Positions 17,674 to 26,667 of a stretch of DNA of 64,000 nt are shown piece by piece. Source of the stretch: Pseudobutyrivibrio ruminis CF1b (lineage in GTDB: Bacteria > Bacillota > Clostridia > Lachnospirales > Lachnospiraceae); assembly GCF_000424005.1 (NCBI RefSeq), contig NZ_AUJB01000005.1:1-64000 (forward strand), written 5' to 3'. The position numbers and the translations under genes were made by a program. The notes beneath the pieces were generated by a model. The model worked only from the letters and a program-made list of their open reading frames with translations. It was not told the origin of the DNA and made no database searches. The first letter of the stretch is position 1, and each line of letters begins with the position of its first letter.

Positions 17674-18234
17674 ATGGGAATAATTAAGAAGTTGTATAGA
17701 ATCGTAAGATACTGTTTTTTGTATACGTTTATGTACAGGAAGATGGAATCATGCGGAAGGCACACTGTAATTATTAAACCCCTCAGAGTCCATGGCTCAA
17801 AGAATATTTCCGTGGGAGATTACACATATATCTGCCAGGGCCTTAGAATTGAAGCCATAGATAGTTTTGCTAACGAAAAATTTACACCGCATATTTCAAT
17901 TGGAAATAAGGTGGAGATGGGCCAGAACTGCCACATTTCCTGCGTGGACAATATCGTTATCGAGGATGATGTTATCTTCGGACCAAACGTAATGGTAAAC
18001 GATTCCACACATGGATACAGACAGCCAGATGAGCCTATCGGCAGACAGCCACTTACCCATGCCCCTATTAAAATCGGCAAGGGTACTTTGGTTGGAAATG
18101 GCGCTATCATCCTTCCTGGTGTCACCATCGGCGAGTACAGCTTTATCGGTGGCGGCTGCATTATTGCAAAGGATGTGCCAGCTCATACAGTAGTTAGCAA
18201 TCATCAAAATCTTGTTATGAAAGCAATTAATTAG
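17674..18234 (+). CDS. Left-handed beta-helix O-acetyltransferase (WbbJ/maltose-acetyltransferase type)
   Basis: A 186-residue hexapeptide-repeat protein. Residues 1-40 form a short helical head (FMYRKMESCGRHTVIIKP). From about 48 on, repeated [IV]-G-[ND] turns build the beta helix: ISVGDYTYI, IGNKVEMGQNCHI, IEDDVIFGPNVMV. The catalytic-type loop is NDSTHGY (about 109-115), with the His that is usual in this family. The tail reads IIAKDVPAHTVVSNHQNLV, which is standard for WbbJ/NodL acetyltransferases. It would acetylate a sugar hydroxyl of a nucleotide or lipid-linked sugar with acetyl-CoA. RBS AGAGG stands before the ATG. Confidence 0.85.
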   Translation: MGIIKKLYRIVRYCFLYTFMYRKMESCGRHTVIIKPLRVHGSKNISVGDYTYICQGLRIEAIDSFANEKFTPHISIGNKVEMGQNCHISCVDNIVIEDDVIFGPNVMVNDSTHGYRQPDEPIGRQPLTHAPIKIGKGTLVGNGAIILPGVTIGEYSFIGGGCIIAKDVPAHTVVSNHQNLVMKAIN

Positions 18235-18240
18235 AAGAGC

Positions 18241-19656
18241 ATGAAAGAATCAACAATCGAAAACTTTCTCGCTTTCGAGCGGGAGCACAAATGCAATGAC
18301 ATAAAGGTGGAGGGGATGCCAATCTGGTCCCTCTACCGCTATGAAATACACAACGAAATAAAGAAACAGACAGTAGGACGTACAGCAGAGGGCAGCGAGC
18401 CACCTATCAATAAAAAGGATTTATTGACCATGGCGCTAAACGCATTAAAGCCTTTCAATTATAGAAATGTGGACGTCCTTTTTGTGTGCGATGGAAGACG
18501 TTCAAAGAACGCTGACACAGGTGTCTATGAGAACATCTACCTGGATGAAATCTCAAAGAAGTTCAACAGCGTGATTTTGGAGCAGCCAGAAAACAGAAAG
18601 CACAGCACACCAAACGGAATGGACAATGTCTATTTTACAGACAGGGTGGCCTTCAAAACAAATCTTGCTGTAAAGCTTTCCACAAAGTTTAACACTCCAA
18701 AACGCAAGAGATATGAGGCCGGTGTAAGAGCAGCCTTCACAGATATCTTTAAGGCCATCAAAGAGGAATTTGGCCCAGATATCACAGACAAAATGGTGGA
18801 TGAGATGGTAGACAGAATGTACTACTACGAGATCACCAAAAAGTACTGCGGAAAGATTTTGGACAAGGCTCGGCCAAAGCTTATTGTGGAGCTTTGCTAT
18901 TACCTTATAAATAATTTTGCAATGAGTGAACTGGGAAAGGAGAGAGGCATCCCTACAGCAGAGTATGCTCACGGTTTTGCATTCCCTACCCACACACCTA
19001 TGCAGTTTAATCCTGAGGAACGTATTTCCGTATTGCCAGATTATCACCTTACCTACAGCAAGAGCCAGGAGGATGAGGTGCACTTCCCTGACAATGTAAA
19101 ACTGGTTCCAGTGGGATTCCCATTCTTCGAAAGAGAAAGGGATAGATACAAGGCAAAATATCCAAGAGAAGAAAAGACTATCGTGTTTATCTCTGCCCTT
19201 GCAGAAGGCGAGCAGATCAGTAAGATGGCTGCGGAAGTTTCTGAGGCTCTTGGTGATGAATACAGAGTTATCTACAAGCTTCATCCAAAGGAGTTTGGAT
19301 ATTATAAAGAGAGATTCCCTTGGCTGGCAAACAGCAAGGTGGAGGTAATCGACAACTCAGAGAATCACATGTTTAGATACCTGGCTGAAAGCGGCACTAT
19401 AGTCTGCACCAGAACAGCAGCCCTTCAGGAGGGAATCGGATTTGGATGCAGGGTAATCCTTCTGAACTTTGGAGACACAGCACTAAATCTTAAGACACTT
19501 ATCGAGAAGGAAAATATCCCTCTTGTAGACACAGCAGAAGAGATTACAGACCTGATAAAAAACAACAAAGCTGCCTTCGTAAATCCAAATGGAATGTACG
19601 AACCTAACGCAATAGAGAACCTGACCCGCTTTATTAGTGAAATAATGATGAATTAA
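18241..19656 (+). CDS. Probable GT-B polysaccharide glycosyltransferase (capsule-type)
   Basis: A 471-residue soluble protein starting 6 nt after the acetyltransferase. A loosely conserved N-terminal half is followed by a donor-like half from about 230: AEYAHGFAFPTH, FPDNVKLVPVGFPFFERE, VFISALAEGEQISK, YKLHPKEFGYYKERFPWL and GTIVCTRTAALQEGIGFG. HP-K and T-R-T...QEG recall CDP-glycerol/KpsC-type GT-B proteins and capsule transferases in which a carrier phosphate sits at the KLHP loop. No signal peptide or membrane helix. It is the last gene of the first long operon. The precise reaction is not known. Confidence 0.5.
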   Translation: MKESTIENFLAFEREHKCNDIKVEGMPIWSLYRYEIHNEIKKQTVGRTAEGSEPPINKKDLLTMALNALKPFNYRNVDVLFVCDGRRSKNADTGVYENIYLDEISKKFNSVILEQPENRKHSTPNGMDNVYFTDRVAFKTNLAVKLSTKFNTPKRKRYEAGVRAAFTDIFKAIKEEFGPDITDKMVDEMVDRMYYYEITKKYCGKILDKARPKLIVELCYYLINNFAMSELGKERGIPTAEYAHGFAFPTHTPMQFNPEERISVLPDYHLTYSKSQEDEVHFPDNVKLVPVGFPFFERERDRYKAKYPREEKTIVFISALAEGEQISKMAAEVSEALGDEYRVIYKLHPKEFGYYKERFPWLANSKVEVIDNSENHMFRYLAESGTIVCTRTAALQEGIGFGCRVILLNFGDTALNLKTLIEKENIPLVDTAEEITDLIKNNKAAFVNPNGMYEPNAIENLTRFISEIMMN

Positions 19657-19667
19657 ACCCATTTTTC

Positions 19668-19696
19668 TTGATTTGTACGTATTTTTGAGATACACT
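19668..19696 (+). promoter_or_regulatory. Candidate sigma-A promoter for the secreted protein
   Basis: TTGATT (19668-19673) and TACACT (19691-19696) are separated by exactly 17 nt, in the gap after the capsule-type transferase. The start of transcription would be near 19703, giving a leader of about 55 nt that contains GCGGT/ACCGC arms able to pair just before the AAAGGGG ribosome site. Four of six bases match the consensus in each box or better. Function is inferred from sequence and placement. Confidence 0.5.
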
Positions 19697-19757
19697 CAAC
19701 TTGAGTAGTAAAAATGCGGTGGTCTGCATAAAAATGACCGCTGGGAAAGGGGTATTT

Positions 19758-20291
19758 ATGAAGAAATTTATCACAAAAGCATTAGCTATGGCATTGGCAG
19801 TAGTGATTGCTATCACAACATTCTCGACAAGTAGCTTAGCTGCATCTGCTGCTGATACTCATAGAAGAGATCTCACAGCGGAAGAGATTGTTACTATCAA
19901 AACAATGTTCAAGGCTGACCAGTACGCAAAGTACTATCCAGATGTTGTAAAGGAGCTTGGAAGTGACGAGCAGGTTTTATTCAACCATTTCATCACATTC
20001 GGTATCTGGGAGCAGAGACAGCCTTCAGTAGCATTCAATGTAGATGTATATGCTTCAAGAAATCCAGATCTTCAGTCAGTATATGGCGATGATATTATTG
20101 CATATTACATTCACTATGCTACACATCCAGTAGAGAATGGTTGGAGAGCAACTCCAACACCTCACGATGCAATCTGGAACGGATGCACAATTTACAGTGT
20201 ATACGATTTCGTAAAGGGTCAGACAGGTCCTAAGAAGGGAGCTATTCCTGTTCTTACACCAAACTCTCACCCACGTATCGATCTTGTATAA
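19758..20291 (+). CDS. Small secreted protein with two YPD/NPDL-type repeats
   Basis: ATG 19758 is chosen over 19701 because it follows AAAGGGG and begins a clear signal peptide: MKKFITKALAMALAVVIAIT, then a likely AxA-type cleavage near LAASAAD (about 28-34). The mature part of about 145 residues has two related units of about 40 residues: FKADQYAKYYPDVVKELG...LFNHFITFGIWEQRQPS (about 52-92) and FNVDVYASRNPDLQSVYG...YYIHYATHPVENGWR (about 94-134). Such Y-x-x-x-[YN]-P-D...H-[FY]-...G-x-x-[EN] repeats occur in cell-surface proteins of clostridial species. No catalytic motif is seen. Own promoter and terminator isolate it from both flanking operons. Binding to wall or glycan is a guess. Confidence 0.72.
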   Translation: MKKFITKALAMALAVVIAITTFSTSSLAASAADTHRRDLTAEEIVTIKTMFKADQYAKYYPDVVKELGSDEQVLFNHFITFGIWEQRQPSVAFNVDVYASRNPDLQSVYGDDIIAYYIHYATHPVENGWRATPTPHDAIWNGCTIYSVYDFVKGQTGPKKGAIPVLTPNSHPRIDLV

Positions 20292-20306
20292 TCAATACAA
20301 AAATTA

Positions 20307-20341
20307 AGGTCGCCCAGGATTTCTGGACGACCTCTTTTTTT
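20307..20341 (+). terminator. Intrinsic terminator between convergent genes
   Basis: AGGTCGCCCAG (20307-20317) pairs with CTGGACGACCT (20323-20333), with a single mismatch, around a 5-nt loop, and a run of T (20335-20341) follows. It ends the secreted-protein transcript. In the minus direction only a loose A/T stretch follows the stem, so it may also slow transcription of the convergent murJ-like gene. Confidence 0.85.
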
Positions 20342-20356
20342 ATCTCGATTAAAAAA

Positions 20357-21886
20357 TTATCTCTTTAAAACTTTAGAAAAGACTTTATCTTTTACCATAT
20401 TTACTTCTTCAATTCTCATAAGCATCAGGATAAGTGCATAAATAATAAGTCCAAACAATCCTGAGAATCCAAATATCAAAAGATTAGAACTGAATACATG
20501 CTTGATTCCGTAAACTAAAAGTACCAGCACTGCGGCTCCAGGAATCTGCTTGAAAAGTGTAGGTGCAAACTGTCTGATTGAATATGATGGCACATGTTTT
20601 TTAAGCATATGTGAGTTAATCAAAAAGTTTACTGTAAGACAAATTGAGCTGGCAATTGAAACACCCATAATACCAATAAATTTTGAAAGGATGATGCTGG
20701 CAATAATGTTTGATGCTACGGCGAAGAAGCCTGTAATCATAGGTCCCTTTGTATCCTTGAAGGAATAGAGAACCCTGATAACGATGTCTCTCACACCGGA
20801 GCTGGTGAAGCCTATGGCATATCCGATAAGAGCCGCGCTTGTCATAACAAGTGAATTGTGATCAAAGTTACCACGAAGATAAGCAATAGCTACAATCTGG
20901 TCTGAGCACATGCAGGTGATGATGGTGATAGGAACCATGATGCAAATCATGATATTTACCGCGGTGCGCATGGTCTTCAAAAGCTGCTCCTGGTTGTTCT
21001 CTGCTACATAAGTAGAGAAGTTTACATATAAAATATCTACAACATTATTGATGAGGATATTACAAACGAAATCCTCTAAAACTACTGCATCGGCAAGGGC
21101 TGTAACACTTCCTTCCGGAAGGCCTGTGGCGATGGAGTGGTCGACGATTCTGTTGATTTGGCCTACAGAGTTTCCGATGAAAAGTGGAAGGGCTGTAAGG
21201 AGAACCATTTTGACCTCAGGCACTTCACTAAGCTTTGTGAAAGTGAATGTAAAATATTTGCGGCCTCTGATAAGAAGCATTGTACCAAAGATGATGTAGC
21301 TGATGTACTGAGCCACAACAAGAGATGTAACAGCCAGCACATGATTTAAAAATACACAGCAAAGGATGGTGGTGACACTGCCGATGAAAGACTCTGTACG
21401 GCTGACCACGAAATCCTTATTGGAATCCATGATGGTGGTCCACACCAGGGTGACCACTGCAAACAGGAAGAATGGATAGCAGATGTACAGGAAATGCTGC
21501 AGCATCAGCGAGTCGTCCGGTGTGTAGGTAGGTGCCAGTAGCTTTGCAATAAAAGGTGTAAACATGTATGTGAACAGCAACACCACAAGGACTACCGGAA
21601 GCAGCAGCTCCAGACAGGCGGATATAAGTCGCGAGGCTGCGTCTCTTCCCTTTTGCACCAGGGTGTGGGTGTAGATGCTTACCATTGAAATGGTGATGGC
21701 CTTAATGAATGCCGATGAAAGCATACCCACAAAACTAAAGGCAACATTATATATATCTGTGGCTCCGGTGGTGCCGAAATAGTAGGCGACAACCATCTGC
21801 TTTACGAAGCCCAGAAGCTTAAAGCACAAGGTAAGAGTGGTAACCACAATGGTGGTGGCCATAATACCTCTGGATTTTTTAGCCAT
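20357..21886 (-). CDS. MurJ/MviN-family lipid-linked glycan flippase
   Basis: I place the start at 21886, four codons inside the longest frame, because GGAGGT lies 5 nt before that ATG on the minus strand. The 509-residue product begins MAKKSRGIMATTIVVTTL and runs through about 14 hydrophobic segments. The first third has the MurJ-type LLGFVKQMVVAYYFGTTGATD (split here: LLGFVKQM, then AYYFGTTGATD) and an RVLYSFKDTKGP loop in the middle third, both usual in MurJ/MviN. It would flip undecaprenyl-PP-linked units to the outer face. No Wzx gene was found in this window, so it may serve the polymer rather than lipid II. It stands alone on the minus strand with its own promoter. Confidence 0.82.
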   Translation of the reverse strand: MAKKSRGIMATTIVVTTLTLCFKLLGFVKQMVVAYYFGTTGATDIYNVAFSFVGMLSSAFIKAITISMVSIYTHTLVQKGRDAASRLISACLELLLPVVLVVLLFTYMFTPFIAKLLAPTYTPDDSLMLQHFLYICYPFFLFAVVTLVWTTIMDSNKDFVVSRTESFIGSVTTILCCVFLNHVLAVTSLVVAQYISYIIFGTMLLIRGRKYFTFTFTKLSEVPEVKMVLLTALPLFIGNSVGQINRIVDHSIATGLPEGSVTALADAVVLEDFVCNILINNVVDILYVNFSTYVAENNQEQLLKTMRTAVNIMICIMVPITIITCMCSDQIVAIAYLRGNFDHNSLVMTSAALIGYAIGFTSSGVRDIVIRVLYSFKDTKGPMITGFFAVASNIIASIILSKFIGIMGVSIASSICLTVNFLINSHMLKKHVPSYSIRQFAPTLFKQIPGAAVLVLLVYGIKHVFSSNLLIFGFSGLFGLIIYALILMLMRIEEVNMVKDKVFSKVLKR

Positions 21887-21930
21887 AAATACCTCCAAGG
21901 TAGAAATTTGATTATGTAATAATCCAAACT

Positions 21931-21959
21931 ATTATACAACGTCAGACTAGCATAAGCAA
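21931..21959 (-). promoter_or_regulatory. Candidate promoter for the MurJ-family gene
   Basis: Read on the minus strand: TTGCTT (21959-21954), 17 nt spacing, then a perfect TATAAT (21936-21931). Transcription would start near 21924, leaving a leader of about 38 nt with a strong GGAGG site. The plus-strand gene at 22012 shares this 125-nt gap; a TATAAA lies at 21969-21974 for it, but with no convincing -35 box. Confidence 0.5.
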
Positions 21960-22011
21960 AGACAATAGTATAAAATGAAAGAGACTATGGATTAAATTAA
22001 TGAGGCATAAT

Positions 22012-23715
22012 ATGGGAGAATTATTCGAAGAAAAAAAGGGTTTATTACAATTTTTAGCTGTGGTGATTATCGCAGTGTGGTCTGTTGCTACAATACGCTA
22101 TGGTTTCTATGTGGATGAGAACGGTCTTCTGTCCATCTACAAGGGCATCTATCAGGGGCAGCACATGTTTACAGACAGCTGGGAGGCTCTTCAGACAGGA
22201 GGTATTTTAGCTTATCCTCTGCTGGCACTTTATTATCAGGTGCTTCAGCCATTATTTGCAGAGCTGGCTATCAATATCGGTCTGGTATTGTATATGCGAT
22301 ATTGCTATCTGTTCATCAGATTTATCGTAGCCATCTATCTTTTTTGCACACTTAGAAGTGCTGACTTTGAGGGTGGTGCTTTTTCAGCGGCTGCATTCTA
22401 TTTTATGTTTGTAGTAGACTGGAAGAATTTTTCATATAAGTCATATTGCGATGTAGCAATGGTGCTTATCCTTTGCTTTATCATTCGCTTTTACAATAAC
22501 AGAAAGCCAGTGTATGCTGTGCTTTCAGCAGTAGCTGTATGCATTTCGGTGCTGGCTTATCCTACCATGATTATCATGGCAGTGTTCCTTGGTGTTTACT
22601 GGCTGGTACTTGCCATCCAGGATGAGGCGCCTAGAAGCACAGTGGCTGGATACGTCATCACATGCATTCTGATTGGTGCAGCAGTAGTGATTTACTTGCA
22701 GTTCACTACAGGCTGGGGCAATATCATCGCCCAGATTTCAAACCTTGGCGATCAGGATTACGACAATCCCATGTACATCCGTCTTGGATATATGCTTGCT
22801 ACATACGCAGTATTCGCAGGCATCGCATACTTCCCAATCATCCTTATCAGAATCTGGGATAAGCTTCGCGGGGTAGCAGAGGAGACAGAACGAGTGCTTC
22901 TCACTCTCTATTTCTTCCTTTTTATGGGAGGAATTCTTGTGCTTAGAGTGGATGGCATCAGCAATTCACGTTTCATTTACGGATGCCTTATCGTGTTCTT
23001 CTGGTTCCCATATTTTATGAGATCAAAGGAAGACAGAACATACACCCGCATCGGTCTTTACAGAAATACCGGTCTGGAACAGAAGAAGATTCTCTGGACA
23101 GTATTTATATTCTCGGTGGTGGCTCAGCTCATCTGGTCCATCTCCACAAACCAGGGCATTGCAGTACCTGGAAATATGGCACTATACGTAGTGCTTGCCA
23201 TGATTCTTCTCTTCTCAAAGGAAGAGGTGGATTACAGAGGTATGGTGGCCCTTCTTATGCTGCTGGCCATGTTCTTTAATGGCATCTGGGTAGCAGACAG
23301 CAACGGCGGCTTCACCAGCGTATTTGAGCCTATGTTCTATGTGGAAAGAGGCGAGCTGAAAGGCGTGGCTCTTCCAAAAGACGAGTTCAACACCAACGAA
23401 GCTGTGATGAACCTCTTAGAGGAAAATGTCACAGCAGATGACAAGCTTTTAGTAGCTTTCGGCGCAAACTGCGCAGGCTACCTTAACAGCCCAGCTTGGC
23501 AGGGTACATACTCAGTGTATGCCCGCACCCAGCTAAACACTAAGATTATGGATTACTATCAGCTTAATCCGGACAACATGGCGGATTACATGCTTTTAGA
23601 TAAGACACATCCAAAATACGAGATGTTCGTCACAAACGAGACAGGCCAGTACCTGTTAAATCTGTACACAAATGAAATTGCTTCTGAGGGAGATATAGTC
23701 CTCCTTGGAAGATAG
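22012..23715 (+). CDS. Polytopic membrane protein, probable GT-C glycosyltransferase
   Basis: ATG 22012 has GAGG 6 nt before it and is preferred over ATG 22000. The 567-residue protein has about twelve hydrophobic segments and a soluble C-terminal region (about 440-567). The first loop holds YGFYVDENGLLSIYKGIYQG (about 30-49), placing an acidic D-E near the first membrane segment as in GT-C enzymes. The end part (VTADDKLLVAFGANC..., YSVYARTQL) looks like an outer soluble domain. I do not recognise a named family. It is first in the second long operon; the next gene (GT2-GtrA) begins 16 nt later, so the pair could act as donor-maker and transferase. Confidence 0.6.
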   Translation: MGELFEEKKGLLQFLAVVIIAVWSVATIRYGFYVDENGLLSIYKGIYQGQHMFTDSWEALQTGGILAYPLLALYYQVLQPLFAELAINIGLVLYMRYCYLFIRFIVAIYLFCTLRSADFEGGAFSAAAFYFMFVVDWKNFSYKSYCDVAMVLILCFIIRFYNNRKPVYAVLSAVAVCISVLAYPTMIIMAVFLGVYWLVLAIQDEAPRSTVAGYVITCILIGAAVVIYLQFTTGWGNIIAQISNLGDQDYDNPMYIRLGYMLATYAVFAGIAYFPIILIRIWDKLRGVAEETERVLLTLYFFLFMGGILVLRVDGISNSRFIYGCLIVFFWFPYFMRSKEDRTYTRIGLYRNTGLEQKKILWTVFIFSVVAQLIWSISTNQGIAVPGNMALYVVLAMILLFSKEEVDYRGMVALLMLLAMFFNGIWVADSNGGFTSVFEPMFYVERGELKGVALPKDEFNTNEAVMNLLEENVTADDKLLVAFGANCAGYLNSPAWQGTYSVYARTQLNTKIMDYYQLNPDNMADYMLLDKTHPKYEMFVTNETGQYLLNLYTNEIASEGDIVLLGR

Positions 23716-23731
23716 TTATGGAGCATATGTA

Positions 23732-24772
23732 ATGAAGAAAAAACAGTTAATAGTTATTCCAGCTTATCAGCCTCTCGAGAGCCTTGTGCCTCTCACAGAG
23801 GAGATACTTACACTTTTTGAAAACGTGTTGGTAGTAGATGACGGCGGAAAAGAAAAGTACGCACCTATCTTTAACAAGCTTAAGGAGATGGGAGCGATTG
23901 TTGTTACACACGCAGTAAATCAGGGAAAGGGAAGAGCCTTAAAATCAGCTATCAATTATGGCCTGATGAATCCTGAGCTTGTAAAGGCAGGTCTCATCAC
24001 TGTAGATGCAGATGGACAGCACCGTCCAGAGGATATTGTAAAGGTGGCAGACTGCATGGAGCAGCACCCAGATGATGTGGTATTAGGCTGCAGAAAGTTT
24101 GATACAGGAAACGTGCCTTGGAGAAGCCGCATGGGAAATGGCATCTCACGTAAGGTATATAAGTGGGCATGTGGTATCAATGTAAGCGATACCCAGACAG
24201 GTCTTCGCGGACTTCCATTTAGCTTCCTTGAAATCGCAGCAAAATGCGAAGGTGAAAAATACGAGTACGAGACAAACATGTTCCTTGATATGAAGTCTAA
24301 CAACGTAGGCTGCCAGGAAGTGACTATCCAGACTGTATACGAGAACAACAACGAGTCTTCACACTTCAATCCAGTAAAAGACTCTATTCGTATATACAGT
24401 ATTATTATCAAGTATTCATTCTCATCGCTGTTTTCAGCCTTGATTGATTACATAGTATTTATCATTGCTCATTCATGTGGCGCCAAGATTATGGTGGCTA
24501 CATACATCGCCAGAGCATGCTCATGCCTTGTAAACTTCTCTCTCAATAAGAAGATGGTATTCCAGGGTGAGGGTAACACAGCGGTCCAGCTGGCTAAGTA
24601 TCTGGTGCTGGTAGTTATCTCAGGAACTATTTCCGGATGGGCTGTTACAAATCTCTCAGCACTGCTTCCTATGGTTGCACCAGTAATCATCAAGGTACCA
24701 GTGGAGGTTATTCTTTACCTCTTCAACTACACAGTGCAGAGAACTATTATCTTTAAATCTAAGGAGCAGTAA
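23732..24772 (+). CDS. GT2 glycosyltransferase fused to a GtrA-like membrane domain
   Basis: The in-frame ATG at 23732 (MKKKQLIVIPAYQP) follows ATGGAG and is preferred to 23705, which overlaps the previous gene. Of 346 residues, about 1-215 are a GtrB/DPM-like GT2 domain: VVDDGGKEKYA, NQGKGRALKSAINYG, TVDADGQHRPEDI (DxD-type) and VSDTQTGLRGL. Residues about 220-346 are a four-segment GtrA-like domain (IIIKYSFSSLFSALIDYIVF, ARACSCLVNFSLNKKMVF, FNYTVQRTIIF), the PF04138-type flippase of polyprenyl-phosphate sugars. The fusion couples synthesis and flipping of the lipid-phosphate sugar for a GT-C enzyme. This arrangement is known but less common than separate genes. Confidence 0.85.
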   Translation: MKKKQLIVIPAYQPLESLVPLTEEILTLFENVLVVDDGGKEKYAPIFNKLKEMGAIVVTHAVNQGKGRALKSAINYGLMNPELVKAGLITVDADGQHRPEDIVKVADCMEQHPDDVVLGCRKFDTGNVPWRSRMGNGISRKVYKWACGINVSDTQTGLRGLPFSFLEIAAKCEGEKYEYETNMFLDMKSNNVGCQEVTIQTVYENNNESSHFNPVKDSIRIYSIIIKYSFSSLFSALIDYIVFIIAHSCGAKIMVATYIARACSCLVNFSLNKKMVFQGEGNTAVQLAKYLVLVVISGTISGWAVTNLSALLPMVAPVIIKVPVEVILYLFNYTVQRTIIFKSKEQ

Positions 24773-24774
24773 AC

Positions 24775-26655
24775 GTGTTATCTGTTGTATTGTTTATAGC
24801 TGTAATTTGTAGCTTTAGCTTCTTTGCAGCCATTAAACTTAATAGAACCTTTGAGGAGACTTTGCCCCTTTCAGCCATGGGAATCATTCTGATTCTTTTT
24901 ATGACAGGGCTTATAAATATCCTTGGTATAGGCTGGATTCTGGTCTGCCTTGCAGCATTAGGTCTCTATGGATACACAGTTTTTTGGCTATATAAAAATA
25001 AGAGTGAGACCAACATTCAAGAAGCGACATTTAATTTCCTCACTCCAGGTTTTATCGTATTTACGATACTAGCAATCATGATATCTTATTACAATCAGGA
25101 TAGATTAGCTGTACATATAGACGAGTTTTCCCACTGGCTTGATACAGTGGTAATCATGACAAGAATAGATGGATTTGGCACCACAGCAGGTTCTGGCGCC
25201 ATCTTCCCATCATATCCACCAGCCATGTCCCTTTTCCAGTATCTTATGGAAAAGATAAACATGGCCATCACCGGAGATTTCTCCGAGTGGAAGGTGTACT
25301 TCGCTTATCAGCTTTTGGCTGTTATCGTGATGCTTCCATTCCTTAAGCTTAAGGGAAGAAGCCTGGTACAAAAGATAGTCACCATCATTAGCTGGCCAGT
25401 ATGTCTGTTTTTACCATTGCACTTTTTCAAGGATGTTTATTCATCCCTTTATATAGATCCATTCCTTGGAGTACTGGGAGGATGCGGTTTTGCAGCCATC
25501 TCCATCACAAAGAAAAAGGACTGGGTATATGAGGCGTACATCACTCTGCTTGCAGCAGTGCTTGTGCTTTCGAAGGACGTAGGTATTTACCTTGCCATGT
25601 TTATGGGACTTTTCTATGCCATCGATTACTTCTCTAGAGAAGGCTTTGGAAAGAAAAAGGCAGGCCTTGCACTTCTTCCTATAGCATCCATGATTGCAGC
25701 AAAGATGCTTTGGAAGCTTGAGCTTAGTGTTAGTCAGACTACACAAAAGTTTAGTCAGCCGTTTGATATCAGCGGCACCATCGCCACTATAAAAGGAAAT
25801 GGAACAGAGTTTGCCACAGCTGTTTACGACAGCTTCAGAGCTGCTCTTACCTATAGATATGTTTACTATGAGCGTATGGGATTTAATTATTCCACCATCA
25901 TGTTCCTTTTGGTGGTCGCATTTATCTGCCTCCATGTGAGCCTCTATCACAGAAAGCAGCTCACTAAGGTTTCGGCAGTGACAGGCGCAGCGGTTCCAGG
26001 AGTAGCCATTGTATTTTACATTCTTTCGATGTTTCCTCTTTACATCTCGCGATTTGCAGAGGACGAGGCATTGAATCTGGCATCCTTCGACAGATACTGC
26101 GGCATCATGTTCCTTACAGGAATCCTTTTGATGTTCTGGCTTTTGAGGGACATGCTTATAGATGCAGATGGAAAGGTGATTCCAGTGGTACTGGCCATTG
26201 CTATGGTATGCAGCGTATATCACAGCAAAAAGGATGACGTGCTCTACTACACCAGCAAGTCATCAGTAAACGATTCACTTTCTACAAGACAGAAGGTGAA
26301 TGTGATAGCAGAAAAGGTAAATGAGTCCTGTGATGAGGATTCAAACGTCCTTGTGATAGTATCTGAGGACGAGGATTTATTCCGCGCTATTCTTTCTACA
26401 ATAGCAAAGCCTCGCAACTTTGACAGCAGCGAGGGCTACTTCCCAGCTACACCTCCAGGAGACGGTGAAGCGTTAATTAGCTCAAAGGAGTTGATTTCTA
26501 TTATAGAAGGGGAGTATGATTACGTAGTTATATATTCTGTCACCGACAGTGTCATCGCAAATTATAAAGACATCTTTGTAAGCGAGACACAGATTATCGA
26601 GGGCGGAGTTTACGAAATGGATAAAGAAGCTGGAAAATTAGTACTTATTCAATAG
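24775..26655 (+). CDS. Polytopic membrane protein with DEFSHW motif, probable GT-C transferase
   Basis: GTG 24775 lies 9 nt after AAGGAG, itself in the end of the GT2-GtrA gene. The 626-residue protein has many hydrophobic segments. DRLAVHIDEFSHW (about 110-122) places D-E in the first outer loop like a GT-C active site, and FPSYPPAMSLFQYL follows at about 143-156. A soluble C-terminal domain (about 500-626) ends in a VVIYSVTDS type strand. The GtrB/GtrA-like neighbour supports use of a polyprenyl-phosphate sugar. I recognise no named family with certainty. The gene precedes the cytidylyltransferase by 12 nt. Confidence 0.6.
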   Translation: MLSVVLFIAVICSFSFFAAIKLNRTFEETLPLSAMGIILILFMTGLINILGIGWILVCLAALGLYGYTVFWLYKNKSETNIQEATFNFLTPGFIVFTILAIMISYYNQDRLAVHIDEFSHWLDTVVIMTRIDGFGTTAGSGAIFPSYPPAMSLFQYLMEKINMAITGDFSEWKVYFAYQLLAVIVMLPFLKLKGRSLVQKIVTIISWPVCLFLPLHFFKDVYSSLYIDPFLGVLGGCGFAAISITKKKDWVYEAYITLLAAVLVLSKDVGIYLAMFMGLFYAIDYFSREGFGKKKAGLALLPIASMIAAKMLWKLELSVSQTTQKFSQPFDISGTIATIKGNGTEFATAVYDSFRAALTYRYVYYERMGFNYSTIMFLLVVAFICLHVSLYHRKQLTKVSAVTGAAVPGVAIVFYILSMFPLYISRFAEDEALNLASFDRYCGIMFLTGILLMFWLLRDMLIDADGKVIPVVLAIAMVCSVYHSKKDDVLYYTSKSSVNDSLSTRQKVNVIAEKVNESCDEDSNVLVIVSEDEDLFRAILSTIAKPRNFDSSEGYFPATPPGDGEALISSKELISIIEGEYDYVVIYSVTDSVIANYKDIFVSETQIIEGGVYEMDKEAGKLVLIQ

Positions 26656-26667
26656 AAAGGATCAATT

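Noticed and set aside
18553-19284. 243-codon minus-strand frame
   Set aside because: Antisense to the capsule-type transferase gene, with no start signal and no recognisable domain.
25441-26223. 260-codon minus-strand frame
   Set aside because: Antisense to a membrane protein gene; hydrophobic codons read backward produce Cys/His/Lys-rich text.
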